The notes beneath the pieces are model-generated. The model was not told the origin of the DNA, did not search any database, and saw only the letters and a list, made by a program, of their open reading frames with translations. Made by a program: the position numbers and the translations under genes. This document shows, piece by piece, positions 25,866-34,957 of a stretch of 54,720 nucleotides of DNA (its first letter is position 1; every line of letters begins with the position of its first letter). The stretch spans positions 1 to 54,720 of the forward strand of contig NZ_BPMA01000023.1 in assembly GCF_026005215.1 (NCBI RefSeq), read 5' to 3'. The stretch is from Capnocytophaga catalasegens (lineage in GTDB: Bacteria; Bacteroidota; Bacteroidia; Flavobacteriales; Flavobacteriaceae).

Positions 25866-27185
25866 ATGTCAGAAAATAAAAAAGTAGCTTTTTATACACT
25901 GGGTTGTAAGCTGAATTTTTCAGAAACATCGACCATAGCGCGTAGTTTTGAGAATGAAGGCTTTGATAAAGTAGCCTTTGACCAAGTAGCCGATATATAT
26001 GTTATCAATACGTGTTCGGTAACCGATAATGCCGACAAGCAATTTAAACAAATTGTACGTAAAGCCCTTAAAACCAATCAAAATGCTTTTATAGCAGCTA
26101 TTGGTTGTTATGCTCAACTTAAACCCGAAGAGCTTATAGCAGTTGATGGCGTAGATTTGGTGCTGGGAGCTAAAGAAAAATTCAACATTACCCAATATAT
26201 TGATGATTTGACCAAGCTTAATCAAGGTCAAGTACATTCGTGCGATATTAACGAAGCTGATTTCTACGTAGGAAGTTATTCGTTTGGTGATAGAACACGC
26301 GCTTTCTTGAAGGTACAAGATGGGTGCGATTATAAGTGTACGTATTGTACCATTCCGATGGCTCGTGGTATTTCACGTAGTGATACACTCGAAAATGTGT
26401 TGAACAATGCGTATGAAATTTCCAAGAAAGGAATTAAAGAAATTGTTCTTACAGGTGTGAATATTGGCGATTATGGCAAAGGCGAATTGGGTAATAAAAA
26501 GCACGAACATACGTTCTTGGAACTGATAAAAGAATTGGACAAAGTACAAGGAATTGAGCGCTTGCGTATTTCGTCAATTGAACCTAATTTGCTCAAAGAC
26601 GAAATTATCGAATTTGTCTCACAGAGTAAAACGTTCGTTCCGCACTTTCATATTCCTTTGCAAAGCGGAAGCAATACCATTCTTCGTAAGATGAAACGCC
26701 GATATATGCGTGAATTATATGTAGATAGAGTGGCGAAAATTCGTCAGTTGATGCCCGATGCTTGTATTGGGGTAGATGTTATTGTTGGTTTTCCTGGTGA
26801 AACAGACGAATTGTTCTTAGAGACGTATCATTTTTTGAATGAATTAGATATTTCGTATCTGCATGTATTTACATATTCAGAACGTGATAATACGGAAGCT
26901 ATTCAAATGGAAGGAATTGTGCCACACTCCGTAAGAGCCAAACGAAGTCGAATGTTACGAGGTCTTTCTGCAAAAAAAAGAAATGCATTCTATCAAAGTC
27001 AGTTAGCAACTGAGCATATAGCACTTTTTGAAGGTGAAAACAAAAAGGGATACATTCACGGATTTACAGAAAATTATGTAAAGGTGAAAGCTACTTGGAA
27101 TCCCGAATTAGTCAATACATTGCACCGAGTAAAACTCACCCGAATTGACAATGATGGAATACTTCGAATCGAATTTTTAGAATAA
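25866..27185 (+). CDS. mtaB: tRNA t6A37 methylthiotransferase MtaB
   Basis: A 439-residue radical-SAM enzyme that adds a methylthio group to t6A at tRNA position 37 (ANN-decoding tRNAs). The N-terminal domain has the three auxiliary cluster cysteines C14 (TLGCKLN), C50 (NTCSVT) and C81 (GCYAQ). The radical-SAM triad is CDYKCTYC (C154, C158, C161), and a C-terminal TRAM-like end is present. The TLGCKLN start is characteristic of MtaB rather than MiaB. It has its own promoter (25796-25825). Confidence 0.93.
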   Translation: MSENKKVAFYTLGCKLNFSETSTIARSFENEGFDKVAFDQVADIYVINTCSVTDNADKQFKQIVRKALKTNQNAFIAAIGCYAQLKPEELIAVDGVDLVLGAKEKFNITQYIDDLTKLNQGQVHSCDINEADFYVGSYSFGDRTRAFLKVQDGCDYKCTYCTIPMARGISRSDTLENVLNNAYEISKKGIKEIVLTGVNIGDYGKGELGNKKHEHTFLELIKELDKVQGIERLRISSIEPNLLKDEIIEFVSQSKTFVPHFHIPLQSGSNTILRKMKRRYMRELYVDRVAKIRQLMPDACIGVDVIVGFPGETDELFLETYHFLNELDISYLHVFTYSERDNTEAIQMEGIVPHSVRAKRSRMLRGLSAKKRNAFYQSQLATEHIALFEGENKKGYIHGFTENYVKVKATWNPELVNTLHRVKLTRIDNDGILRIEFLE

Positions 27186-27252
27186 AATGAATTGTCATTC
27201 TATTAAATTACATATTTTATGTAACTTTGTCTTTCTAATAAAATAAAAAAAT

Positions 27253-28329
27253 ATGAATGCAAAAATAATATCAAACGGAATACTTCGCGCAGTGGGTATT
27301 TTATTTGTCATTGTACTGGTAGCATATGCGATTTATGAACTCAAAACAATCCTTGTTTATGTAGTCATAGCAATGGTTATCTCTCTTATGGGGCGTCCTT
27401 TAGTACGTTTGTTAAAACAACGCTTACGTTTCTCTAATACCATAGCAGTTTTGTCTGTTATGGGACTAATATTACTGCTTTTAGGAGGTATTATCAGTAT
27501 GTTTATCCCGCTTTTGCTCTCACAGGGGCGCAATTTGTCCTCTATCAATTTTGAAACACTTACCAGTGGTATTGTCAAAAATATTAACCAAGGTGTACGA
27601 CTTATTGGGATAAAAAATTTCTCGGTTGATATAACTATGTTTTCACAATTATTTGATGTGAATGACATTTCTAGTATTGTCAATGGACTTATGACGTTGC
27701 TAAGCGATATTGGTATTGGGTTTTTCTCGGTAGTATTTATTGTTTTTTTCTTTTTGAAAGACGGAACAGCAATAAGCAATGCGTTTATTGGTTTAATAAA
27801 TAGAAAATATATAGGAAAAACGCGACAATCCATAGAAGCAATTAAGAATTTGCTTTCTCGTTATTTTGTAGGATTGCTATTACAAATCACAGTTGTTTTT
27901 GTTATTCTTACCATCGTACTACTTATTCTGGGCGTACAAGATGCGGTGATGATAGCCTTTTTGTGTGCACTTCTGAACTTAATTCCCTATTTGGGACCGC
28001 TTATTGGAGGGGTACTTATTAGCGTACTTACTATGTCAAGCTTTATCGAAGAAGATTTTGCCTCGGTGGTATTGCCCAAAATGATTTATGTACTTATTGG
28101 CTTTTTGATAGCGCAATTGGTTGATAATTTTTTCAGTCAGCCGATTATTTTTTCTAATTCGGTTAAGTCTCATCCGTTAGAAGTTTTTTTGATTATTTTA
28201 ATTAGTGGAACGCTTTTTGGTGTAGTAGGAATGGTTGTTGCCGTACCTGCTTATACAGTTATCAAGGTAATTCTCAAAGCTATTTTCGCAGATAACAAAT
28301 TTGTAAAACTTTTGACCAAAAATATATAA
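27253..28329 (+). CDS. AI-2E family transporter (PerM/YdiK-like)
   Basis: A 358-residue inner-membrane protein with about seven to eight TM helices. The C-terminal membrane block has the family pattern (FLCALLNLIPYLGPLIGGVL near residue 237, then QPIIFSNSVKSHPLEVFLIILISGTLFGVVGM). The family is named for autoinducer-2 export, but members differ and include cation antiporters, so the substrate is not known. A TAACTTTG -7-like element lies at 27223-27230. It is followed after 23 bp by the methyltransferase gene. Confidence 0.88.
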   Translation: MNAKIISNGILRAVGILFVIVLVAYAIYELKTILVYVVIAMVISLMGRPLVRLLKQRLRFSNTIAVLSVMGLILLLLGGIISMFIPLLLSQGRNLSSINFETLTSGIVKNINQGVRLIGIKNFSVDITMFSQLFDVNDISSIVNGLMTLLSDIGIGFFSVVFIVFFFLKDGTAISNAFIGLINRKYIGKTRQSIEAIKNLLSRYFVGLLLQITVVFVILTIVLLILGVQDAVMIAFLCALLNLIPYLGPLIGGVLISVLTMSSFIEEDFASVVLPKMIYVLIGFLIAQLVDNFFSQPIIFSNSVKSHPLEVFLIILISGTLFGVVGMVVAVPAYTVIKVILKAIFADNKFVKLLTKNI

Positions 28330-28352
28330 AATATCATTACAAAGCATTTATT

Positions 28353-29528
28353 TTGAACACGCTTCTATTACAACTTGAAGTTCAAGCCTTCATTGAAGAA
28401 CATTTGGCAAAAGATATAACAAAGCTATTGCTGGGGAAATCACTTTTTGAAGGAGTATCTCTTTCGGAATTAGCTACTCAAATAATTGGAAAAAATAAAT
28501 GCAAAAATAAGCTCCCTAAGTGGTTCTCTACCAAAGGAATATATTTTCCAGATAAGCTAGCAATAGAACAATCTTCTTCGCAGCAAGTAGCTCGTTACAA
28601 ATCGACTTTAGTACAAGGCAATGTACTTGATATGACCGGAGGCTTCGGAGTTGATACGTATTATTTTGCCAAGCAATGTAATAGTGTTATTCACTGCGAG
28701 TTACAGCAAGATTTATCTCAAATAGCAGCTCATAATTTTGGTGTATTCAAACAGAAAAACATTCAGTGTATAGCGCAAGATGCATTTGTTTTTTTAGCTA
28801 ATAATAAATTAAAATTTGATATAATTTATCTTGATCCAGCACGTAGAGACCTTGACAAAAACAAAGTTTTCTTCTTAAAAGATTGTATCCCTAATGTACC
28901 CGATAATTTGGATTTTCTTTGGCAATTTACCGATACTATTTTACTGAAAACTTCTCCGATGCTCGATATTCAGCAAGGAATAAGAGAACTTTCTAACGTG
29001 ACTGATATTCATATAGTTGCACTAAATAATGAAGTAAAAGAATTGCTTTTTTTGTTGAAAAAAGACTATACTGCCGATATACATATCCATGCAGTTCATA
29101 TCCACGCTCATTCTACAGATTCGTTTCACTTTGACCTCAATCAAAAAAATATGGAGGATACGGAATATGCTTCCCCTGAACATTTTTTGTACGAGCCTAA
29201 TGCGGCAATACTAAAATCAGGAGGGTTTGGAGTAATTCCTCAACAATTTCCTGTGAAAAAATTAGCACAACACACACATTTATATACAAGTGAAGACTTG
29301 GTAGATGATTTTCAAGGGCGAATTTTCCGTATAGAAAAGGTTGTACCTTTTAATAAATCACTTAGAAAACTTGTATCGCAAGCCAATATAACAACACGTA
29401 ATTTTCCTTTGTCCGTATCGCAAATACGTAAACAATTCAAAATAAAAGAAGGAGGGGAGCTGTATTTATTTTTCACTACCGATGCTTTGGGACAAAAAAT
29501 AATTATTTTCTGCGAAAAAAACCGATGA
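28353..29528 (+). CDS. class I SAM methyltransferase with THUMP-like C-terminal domain
   Basis: A 391-residue protein with a TTG start. The N-terminal segment (MNTLLLQLEVQAFIEEHL...) is conserved in relatives as I recall them, so the TTG is believed. The SAM-binding motif is VLDMTGGFGVDTYYFA near residue 90, with an acidic second motif (HCELQQ). The catalytic-type motif IYLDPARRD lies near residue 154 (like the NPPY/DPAR loop of base methyltransferases). A C-terminal THUMP-like region (residues about 300-390) suggests a structured-RNA substrate such as tRNA or rRNA; the exact site is unknown. Closely follows the AI-2E gene. Confidence 0.78.
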   Translation: MNTLLLQLEVQAFIEEHLAKDITKLLLGKSLFEGVSLSELATQIIGKNKCKNKLPKWFSTKGIYFPDKLAIEQSSSQQVARYKSTLVQGNVLDMTGGFGVDTYYFAKQCNSVIHCELQQDLSQIAAHNFGVFKQKNIQCIAQDAFVFLANNKLKFDIIYLDPARRDLDKNKVFFLKDCIPNVPDNLDFLWQFTDTILLKTSPMLDIQQGIRELSNVTDIHIVALNNEVKELLFLLKKDYTADIHIHAVHIHAHSTDSFHFDLNQKNMEDTEYASPEHFLYEPNAAILKSGGFGVIPQQFPVKKLAQHTHLYTSEDLVDDFQGRIFRIEKVVPFNKSLRKLVSQANITTRNFPLSVSQIRKQFKIKEGGELYLFFTTDALGQKIIIFCEKNR

Positions 29529-29540
29529 TTTTATAAAAAA

Positions 29541-29585
29541 CTGCGGTGATTTAAAGATTTTGCTTCAAATTACCACAGGTTTTAA
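29541..29585. terminator. imperfect terminator between convergent genes
   Basis: Arms CTGCGGTGATTT (29541-29552) and AAATTACCACAG (29567-29578) with two non-canonical pairs, followed by GTTTTAAA. It lies between the convergent methyltransferase and metE genes. Confidence 0.45.
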
Positions 29586-29631
29586 AATTATATTTTAATG
29601 TAATTTTATAGCATTATAAAGTATTCGAAAA

Positions 29632-31935
29632 TTAAGCATTATATTTTTTACGCAAATCTTTGGCTGTTTTTACCATTGCGACGAGTGCTTTTTTGGTTTC
29701 TTTCCAGTGGCGGGTTTTAAGTCCGCAGTCTGGGTTTATCCATAAGTTGCGTTTTGGGATTACGTTGATAGCTTTTTCCATCAAGAAACTCATTTCCTCA
29801 ACCGATGGTACACGAGGTGAGTGAATGTCATACACACCAGGTCCAATTTCATTTGGATATTTGAAATTAGCAAACACATCTAACAATTCCATTTGTGAAC
29901 GAGAGCACTCGATAGTGATTACGTCAGCATCCATATCAGCGATAGCTTCAATCATATCATTGAACTCAGAGTAACACATATGCGTATGAATTTGAGTGCT
30001 ATTTTCCACCCCTGATGCTGAAATTCGGAACGCACGAATAGCCCAGTAATAATATGCTTGCCAATCTTTACGGCGTAAAGGCAATCCTTCGCGAACTGCT
30101 GGCTCGTCAATTTGGATTATTTTGATATCTGCTTTTTCCAAATCTACCACCTCATCACGAATAGCCAATGCAATTTGCATACACGTTACTGAACGAGGTT
30201 GGTCATCACGAACGAATGACCATTGCAAAATGGTTACAGGTCCTGTAAGCATTCCTTTTACAGGCAATGAAGTCAATGATTGAGCGAACTTTGACCAACG
30301 AACTGTCATTGCATTCGGACGAGAAACATCTCCGTAAATAATCGGTGGTTTTACGCAACGCGAACCGTAACTTTGCACCCAACCGAATTTGGTGAAAGTA
30401 TATCCTTTGAGTTGCTCTCCGAAATATTCCACCATATCGTTGCGTTCGAATTCTCCGTGAACCAATACGTCAATTCCTGCATCTTCTTGGAAACGGATAG
30501 ACTCTTCGATTTCTTTTTTCAATAAAGTTTCATATTCTTCTAGCGGAAGTATACCTTTGTTGAAATTCGCTCTCCAACCTCTAACTTCCTGAGTTTGAGG
30601 GAATGAACCGATGGTTGTTGTTGGAAACAAAGGTAATTTCAATACATTTTGTTGAATAGTTTGACGCTCAGCGAATTTGCTCTTGCGGTGTGCATCTTTT
30701 TCAGTAATGGCATTCACACGCGCTTTTACTACTTCATCGTGAATCAGTTTAGATGTTTTTCGATTGTCATTAGCTATTTTATTTTGAATCACAGCTTGAC
30801 GTCCAGCATCGGTCAATGAATTAGAAGCTAAGGCTTTAAGCGTTGTTATTTCAGATAATTTTTGTTTTGCAAAAGCTAACCATTGTTTGATTTCAGGCGT
30901 AAGTACTTTTTCGTTATTTTCACGTTCTAAATTACAAGGAGAGTGTAATAGAGAGCAAGATGAAGCGATTAACACTTGGTCATTACCCAAAACTTTTTGA
31001 GCTTTTTTAATCAAAGCAACTGATTTTTCGAAATCGTTAATCCAAACATTACGTCCATCTACAATACCAAGCGACAATTTTTTACCTTTTGGAAGTTTTG
31101 TAAGTACTTCATCTAATTGATTTTCAGCACGAACCAAGTCGATGTGTAATATATCTAACGGAAGGTTCAACGCTAAATCAATGTTGTTTTCCAATGCTCC
31201 GAAATAAGTTGTTAAAATAAATTCCGTGATTGGAAATGCTTGTTTTAGCGAGCTATACACTTGGTTGTAAGCCTCTTTTTCTTTGTCAGAAAGGTCAAGC
31301 ACCAAGTATGGTTCGTCAATTTGAATAGTTTTTGCCCCAGCATCTACCAAACTTTGTACGATTTGTTTATAAACAGGTAATAAATTTTCAACCAATTCAA
31401 TTCTGTGGAAACCTTCCTCTTTTTCTTTTCCAAGGAGAAGATAGGTTACTAATCCTAAAAGTACAGGTTTGGTTTCAAAACCATTGGCTTTTGCAAATTT
31501 GTATTCGGCAAGAGCTTTGTTATATCGCAAGCTAAACGATTGATTTTTAGTAAATTCAGGAACTAAATAGTGATAATTCGTATCAAACCATTTGGTCATT
31601 TCAACTGCTGTGATATCAATGTCATTTTTTTGGTATCCACGAGCCAATGTAAAGTAAAGCTCCATATCTGAAAGTTGATTGATAGGAGTAAATCTGCTTG
31701 GAATTGCATCAACTGAAAATGAAAAATCTAACACTTGGTCATAGAACGAAAAATCGTTTGAAGGCAACAAATCGATACCCGCTTCTTTTTGTAAATTCCA
31801 ATTATGAATTCTGATAGTATTAGCCATATCAAATAGCTCTTTTTCAGATATTTTTCCTGCCCAAAAAGCCTCAGAAGCTTTCTTTAATTCACGTTTTTCC
31901 CCAATGCGAGGATAGCCTAATAGATTGGTTTTCAT
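29632..31935 (-). CDS. metE: cobalamin-independent methionine synthase (MetE)
   Basis: A 767-residue cytosolic zinc enzyme that moves a methyl group from 5-methyltetrahydropteroyl-triglutamate to homocysteine. The N-terminal and C-terminal barrels are both complete (N-terminus NLLGYPRIGEKRELKKA; C-terminal TTIGSFPQTQEVR near residue 435). The zinc site is recognisable in HMCYSEF, ECSR and INPDCGLKTR. It is the second gene of a metF-metE unit, 85 bp after metF, so donor folate is made and used by the same transcript. Normal length. Confidence 0.96.
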   Translation of the reverse strand: MKTNLLGYPRIGEKRELKKASEAFWAGKISEKELFDMANTIRIHNWNLQKEAGIDLLPSNDFSFYDQVLDFSFSVDAIPSRFTPINQLSDMELYFTLARGYQKNDIDITAVEMTKWFDTNYHYLVPEFTKNQSFSLRYNKALAEYKFAKANGFETKPVLLGLVTYLLLGKEKEEGFHRIELVENLLPVYKQIVQSLVDAGAKTIQIDEPYLVLDLSDKEKEAYNQVYSSLKQAFPITEFILTTYFGALENNIDLALNLPLDILHIDLVRAENQLDEVLTKLPKGKKLSLGIVDGRNVWINDFEKSVALIKKAQKVLGNDQVLIASSCSLLHSPCNLERENNEKVLTPEIKQWLAFAKQKLSEITTLKALASNSLTDAGRQAVIQNKIANDNRKTSKLIHDEVVKARVNAITEKDAHRKSKFAERQTIQQNVLKLPLFPTTTIGSFPQTQEVRGWRANFNKGILPLEEYETLLKKEIEESIRFQEDAGIDVLVHGEFERNDMVEYFGEQLKGYTFTKFGWVQSYGSRCVKPPIIYGDVSRPNAMTVRWSKFAQSLTSLPVKGMLTGPVTILQWSFVRDDQPRSVTCMQIALAIRDEVVDLEKADIKIIQIDEPAVREGLPLRRKDWQAYYYWAIRAFRISASGVENSTQIHTHMCYSEFNDMIEAIADMDADVITIECSRSQMELLDVFANFKYPNEIGPGVYDIHSPRVPSVEEMSFLMEKAINVIPKRNLWINPDCGLKTRHWKETKKALVAMVKTAKDLRKKYNA

Positions 31936-32020
31936 ATGTTTGTATCTTATTTTATTTCTTTTCGAAGGAGAGGAGTTTATTATTTATTGTATAAAAAATT
32001 GTCTGTCAGTACTGCTAACC

Positions 32021-32977
32021 CTAAAATACCTTTGAAACAATATCTACAATATTATCCGATTTTCCCATAGAGTAATAGTGCAATGTTGGCACCCCCCAGC
32101 GTTTTAGTTCTCTACTTTGTTCGATAGCCCATTCGACACCCACTTGTCGAATATCATTGTTTGTTTGGCATTTTTCAAGCTCACTTACTAATATTTCAGG
32201 AAGGTCAATTTTGAACACTTGCGGAAGCAACGATAAGTGTCGTTTGGTTGTTATGGGTTTGATACCAGGTATGATAGGTATGTTAATTCCTGTAAGTCGG
32301 ACTTTTTCAACAAATTCAAAATATTTTTGATTATCAAAAAACATCTGTGTAACAATATAATCAGCACCTGCATCTACTTTTTCTTTCAATCGAGCCAAAT
32401 CGAAAGCCATTGAAGGCGATTCCAAGTGCTTTTCAGGATAGCCTGCTACACCCACGCAAAAATTCGTGCCATAGTCGGTTTCAATTATATCGTGTAGAAA
32501 CTTTCCTCGACCTAAATCCTTGATTTGCTTGACTAAATCTACCGCATAACGATGCCCATCTTTGGTTGGTTGAAAGTAACGTTCTTCTTTTCGAGCATCA
32601 CCCCGAAGTGCCATTACGTTGTTAATACCTAAATAAAAGCAATCAATCAACAGGTGTTCTGTTTCTTCTTTGGTAAATCCGCCACAAAGCACGTGAGGCA
32701 CAGTATCTATACCATATTTATATTGAATAGCTGAACAAATTCCAACAGTTCCAGGGCGCATACGCGTAATTTTCTTCTCCAACAGACCGTTTGCGTGTTT
32801 TTTGTAAAAATATTCCTCACGAGAGGTTGTTACGTCAATAAAAGGAGGTTTGAACTCAATAAGTGGTTCAATATTCTGGTAAAGCTCTTCAATATTATTC
32901 CCTTTTTTAGGCGGAATAATTTCGAAAGAACATAATGTTTTCCCTTTGGCTTTGGCGATATGTTCGGTTACTTTCAT
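32021..32977 (-). CDS. metF: methylenetetrahydrofolate reductase (MetF)
   Basis: A 318-residue FAD enzyme that reduces 5,10-methylene-THF to 5-methyl-THF, the methyl donor for MetE encoded just downstream. Family landmarks: SFEIIPPKKG near residue 17; DVTTSREEYFYKKHANG near 49; GDARKEE near 120 (the GD-x-R region); and QMFFDNQKYFEFVEKV near 211. Length is as expected for bacterial MetF. The leader is about 35 nt from the promoter (33017-33047) to the ATG, too short for a SAM riboswitch, so control must act on transcription or elsewhere. Confidence 0.95.
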   Translation of the reverse strand: MKVTEHIAKAKGKTLCSFEIIPPKKGNNIEELYQNIEPLIEFKPPFIDVTTSREEYFYKKHANGLLEKKITRMRPGTVGICSAIQYKYGIDTVPHVLCGGFTKEETEHLLIDCFYLGINNVMALRGDARKEERYFQPTKDGHRYAVDLVKQIKDLGRGKFLHDIIETDYGTNFCVGVAGYPEKHLESPSMAFDLARLKEKVDAGADYIVTQMFFDNQKYFEFVEKVRLTGINIPIIPGIKPITTKRHLSLLPQVFKIDLPEILVSELEKCQTNNDIRQVGVEWAIEQSRELKRWGVPTLHYYSMGKSDNIVDIVSKVF

Positions 32978-33016
32978 TCGTACGATGTTTTAGCAAATTT
33001 TCTTTTTAAAAGGGTA

Positions 33017-33047
33017 CAAAAATATGATATTTTTTTTGTTATTCCAA
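33017..33047 (-). promoter_or_regulatory. promoter of the metF-metE unit
   Basis: TATTTTTG is the complement of 33017-33024; TTG (within TTTGG) is the complement of 33045-33047; the spacer is 20 bases. Confidence 0.6.
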
Positions 33048-33204
33048 ATTTTATAAGAAAAAATGTAATTATAATCGATTTTTTATGGATATGACAATAT
33101 GTATTGAATGTATTTTTCAGAAATTTTTTCTAAGTGGATTATTTTAATAAAGTCTTTTTAGTTTTATTTTTTGTAAAAGATTTTATTATAGAAAAAAAAC
33201 TTTT

Positions 33205-34236
33205 TTACACTTCATCATAATTTAGTGTCAAAATATCAGTAATTGGGTGCGCTTGGCAGGTAAGAATTAGTCCGTTTTCTATTTCGGTGTCAGACAAAAC
33301 CTGATTCTTTTCCATTTCGGCTTTTCCTTCGGTTACTTTAGAAATACAGCTACTACAAGCGCCTCCTTTACATGAGTAAGACACATCTAATCCGTGCTGC
33401 AAAAGAGATTCTAAAATGGATTTTTCGCGTGCTATTTCAAAAGTTTTAACGCTACTGTGAAATTGTACGCTAAGGCGAGTAGTACCCTCATATTTTTTAT
33501 GGTTAACTTCTTGAATGACAAATAATTCTGTATGAATGTTTTTCGGATTATAACTTTGTGTAAGCATTGTTTTTATCATTTGCACCATCGCCTGAGGTCC
33601 GCAGATATAAAATCGTTGAAAATCAATGTCTTTGTATTTGTTTTTGAGCAAATGATTTATGATGGTTTCGTCTATTCTTCCGAAAAATTCATTTTTTTCA
33701 TGGGATTGACTGAAAATATAATGCACAAAAAATCGGTCAGGGAATTTTTCTTTAAGTGTTTCTATTTCAGATAGAAACATAGTACTCTCTTTGGTTTTAT
33801 TTCCATACAAAAGTACTATTTTCTGCGAAGTTTTGTGCAGGGCAACTTTTATGATACTAAGCAAAGGAGTTATTCCGCTTCCTGCGGCAAATAAAGCTAA
33901 GTTTTCAGTATAAATTTCGTGTATGTATGCAAATTTTCCTTCAGGAGGATATACAAAAATAGTTTGTCCTTTACGTAATTCTGTATTTGCAAAAGTCGAA
34001 AATTTCCCATTAGGAATTTGTTTGATAGCAATGCTAAGTGGTTCATTATTAGGTTCAGAACAAATAGAATAAGCTCGCCGCACGATCTCTCCTTCAATAG
34101 TAGATTCTAAGGTAATGTATTGTCCTGCAAAAAAATCGAATGTAATTTTTTGATTATCAGGGATATTAAATGAAATTTTAACAGAATCGGAAGTGATTTT
34201 TTCAATATCAGAAATAAGTAATGAGAAAGGAGTCAT
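33205..34236 (-). CDS. PaaE-like flavin/2Fe-2S oxidoreductase
   Basis: A 343-residue protein that carries electrons from NAD(P)H through FAD to a plant-type 2Fe-2S cluster. Three domains in order: FAD-binding (RRAYSICSEP near residue 52), NAD-binding (AAGSGITPLLS near 116 and FYICGPQAMVQ near 207), and a C-terminal ferredoxin domain with cysteines in SCKGGACSSCISK and a fourth in ILTCQAHP. Such proteins partner hydroxylases or other monooxygenases (for example PaaE of phenylacetyl-CoA epoxidase), but no oxygenase lies nearby, so the partner is open. It is the last gene of the bshC-ung cluster. Confidence 0.82.
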   Translation of the reverse strand: MTPFSLLISDIEKITSDSVKISFNIPDNQKITFDFFAGQYITLESTIEGEIVRRAYSICSEPNNEPLSIAIKQIPNGKFSTFANTELRKGQTIFVYPPEGKFAYIHEIYTENLALFAAGSGITPLLSIIKVALHKTSQKIVLLYGNKTKESTMFLSEIETLKEKFPDRFFVHYIFSQSHEKNEFFGRIDETIINHLLKNKYKDIDFQRFYICGPQAMVQMIKTMLTQSYNPKNIHTELFVIQEVNHKKYEGTTRLSVQFHSSVKTFEIAREKSILESLLQHGLDVSYSCKGGACSSCISKVTEGKAEMEKNQVLSDTEIENGLILTCQAHPITDILTLNYDEV

Positions 34237-34274
34237 AATTTTTTAGGTAAATAATTGAATTTCAGTTAAGTATA

Positions 34275-34940
34275 TTACCATTGAATTGGTTTTTTCCCTA
34301 CAGAAAGTAGGTAATCATTTGTTTTACTAAAATGTTTATTTCCAAACCAAAAACCTCTATTGGCACTTAGCGGAGAAGGATGCCCTGCTGTAAGAATACA
34401 ATGTTTGTTACTATCAATTAAAATTGATTTTTTTTTCGCATACCCACCCCAAAGCAAAAAAACAACTTTTTCGCAATGTTGAGAAACAGATTTTATTACA
34501 GCATCAGTAAAAGTTTCCCATCCTTTGTTTTGATGACTTCCCGCCTCACCAGCACGTACGGTTAAAGTAGCATTGAGTAGCAAGACACCTTGGTCAGCCC
34601 AGCGTTCCAAATTGCCACTCTGCGGATAAGGAATTCCTAAATCTTGCTCAATTTCGCGGAAAATATTAACCAATGAAGGTGGGTGTGGTATGGTGTCATA
34701 AACTGAAAAACAAAGCCCATTTGCCTGATTTACACCGTGATACGGGTCTTGCCCTATGATAACTACTTTAATATTGTCAAAGGTACAATGGTCAAAAGCA
34801 GCGAATATTCGCCTTCCTTTTGGGTAACACGCATGCGTGCTGTATTCTTCTTTTACGAATTGTACTAAATTATGAAAATACGGCTTTTCAAATTCGTCTT
34901 GTAAATAAGTTTTCCATGTAGAGTTAATTTGTACATTCAT
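34275..34940 (-). CDS. ung: uracil-DNA glycosylase
   Basis: A 221-residue DNA-repair enzyme that removes uracil from DNA by cutting the glycosidic bond. Family-1 motifs are intact: GQDPYHGVNQANGL with the catalytic aspartate near residue 63, and the HPSPLSANRGFWFG loop near 186 with the catalytic histidine and the leucine-containing DNA-minor-groove wedge. Typical length. It lies 17 bp after bshC and 38 bp before the reductase, all on the minus strand, so it is probably co-transcribed. Confidence 0.95.
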   Translation of the reverse strand: MNVQINSTWKTYLQDEFEKPYFHNLVQFVKEEYSTHACYPKGRRIFAAFDHCTFDNIKVVIIGQDPYHGVNQANGLCFSVYDTIPHPPSLVNIFREIEQDLGIPYPQSGNLERWADQGVLLLNATLTVRAGEAGSHQNKGWETFTDAVIKSVSQHCEKVVFLLWGGYAKKKSILIDSNKHCILTAGHPSPLSANRGFWFGNKHFSKTNDYLLSVGKKPIQW

Positions 34941-34957
34941 TGGTAAAAAGATTAAAT

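Noticed and set aside
28353-28355. Later ATG as start of the THUMP-like methyltransferase
   Set aside because: The N-terminal residues coded after the TTG at 28353 look like the conserved family start, so TTG is kept.
32978-33204. SAM or other riboswitch before metF
   Set aside because: The promoter lies so close that the leader is only about 35 nt, with no conserved aptamer elements seen.
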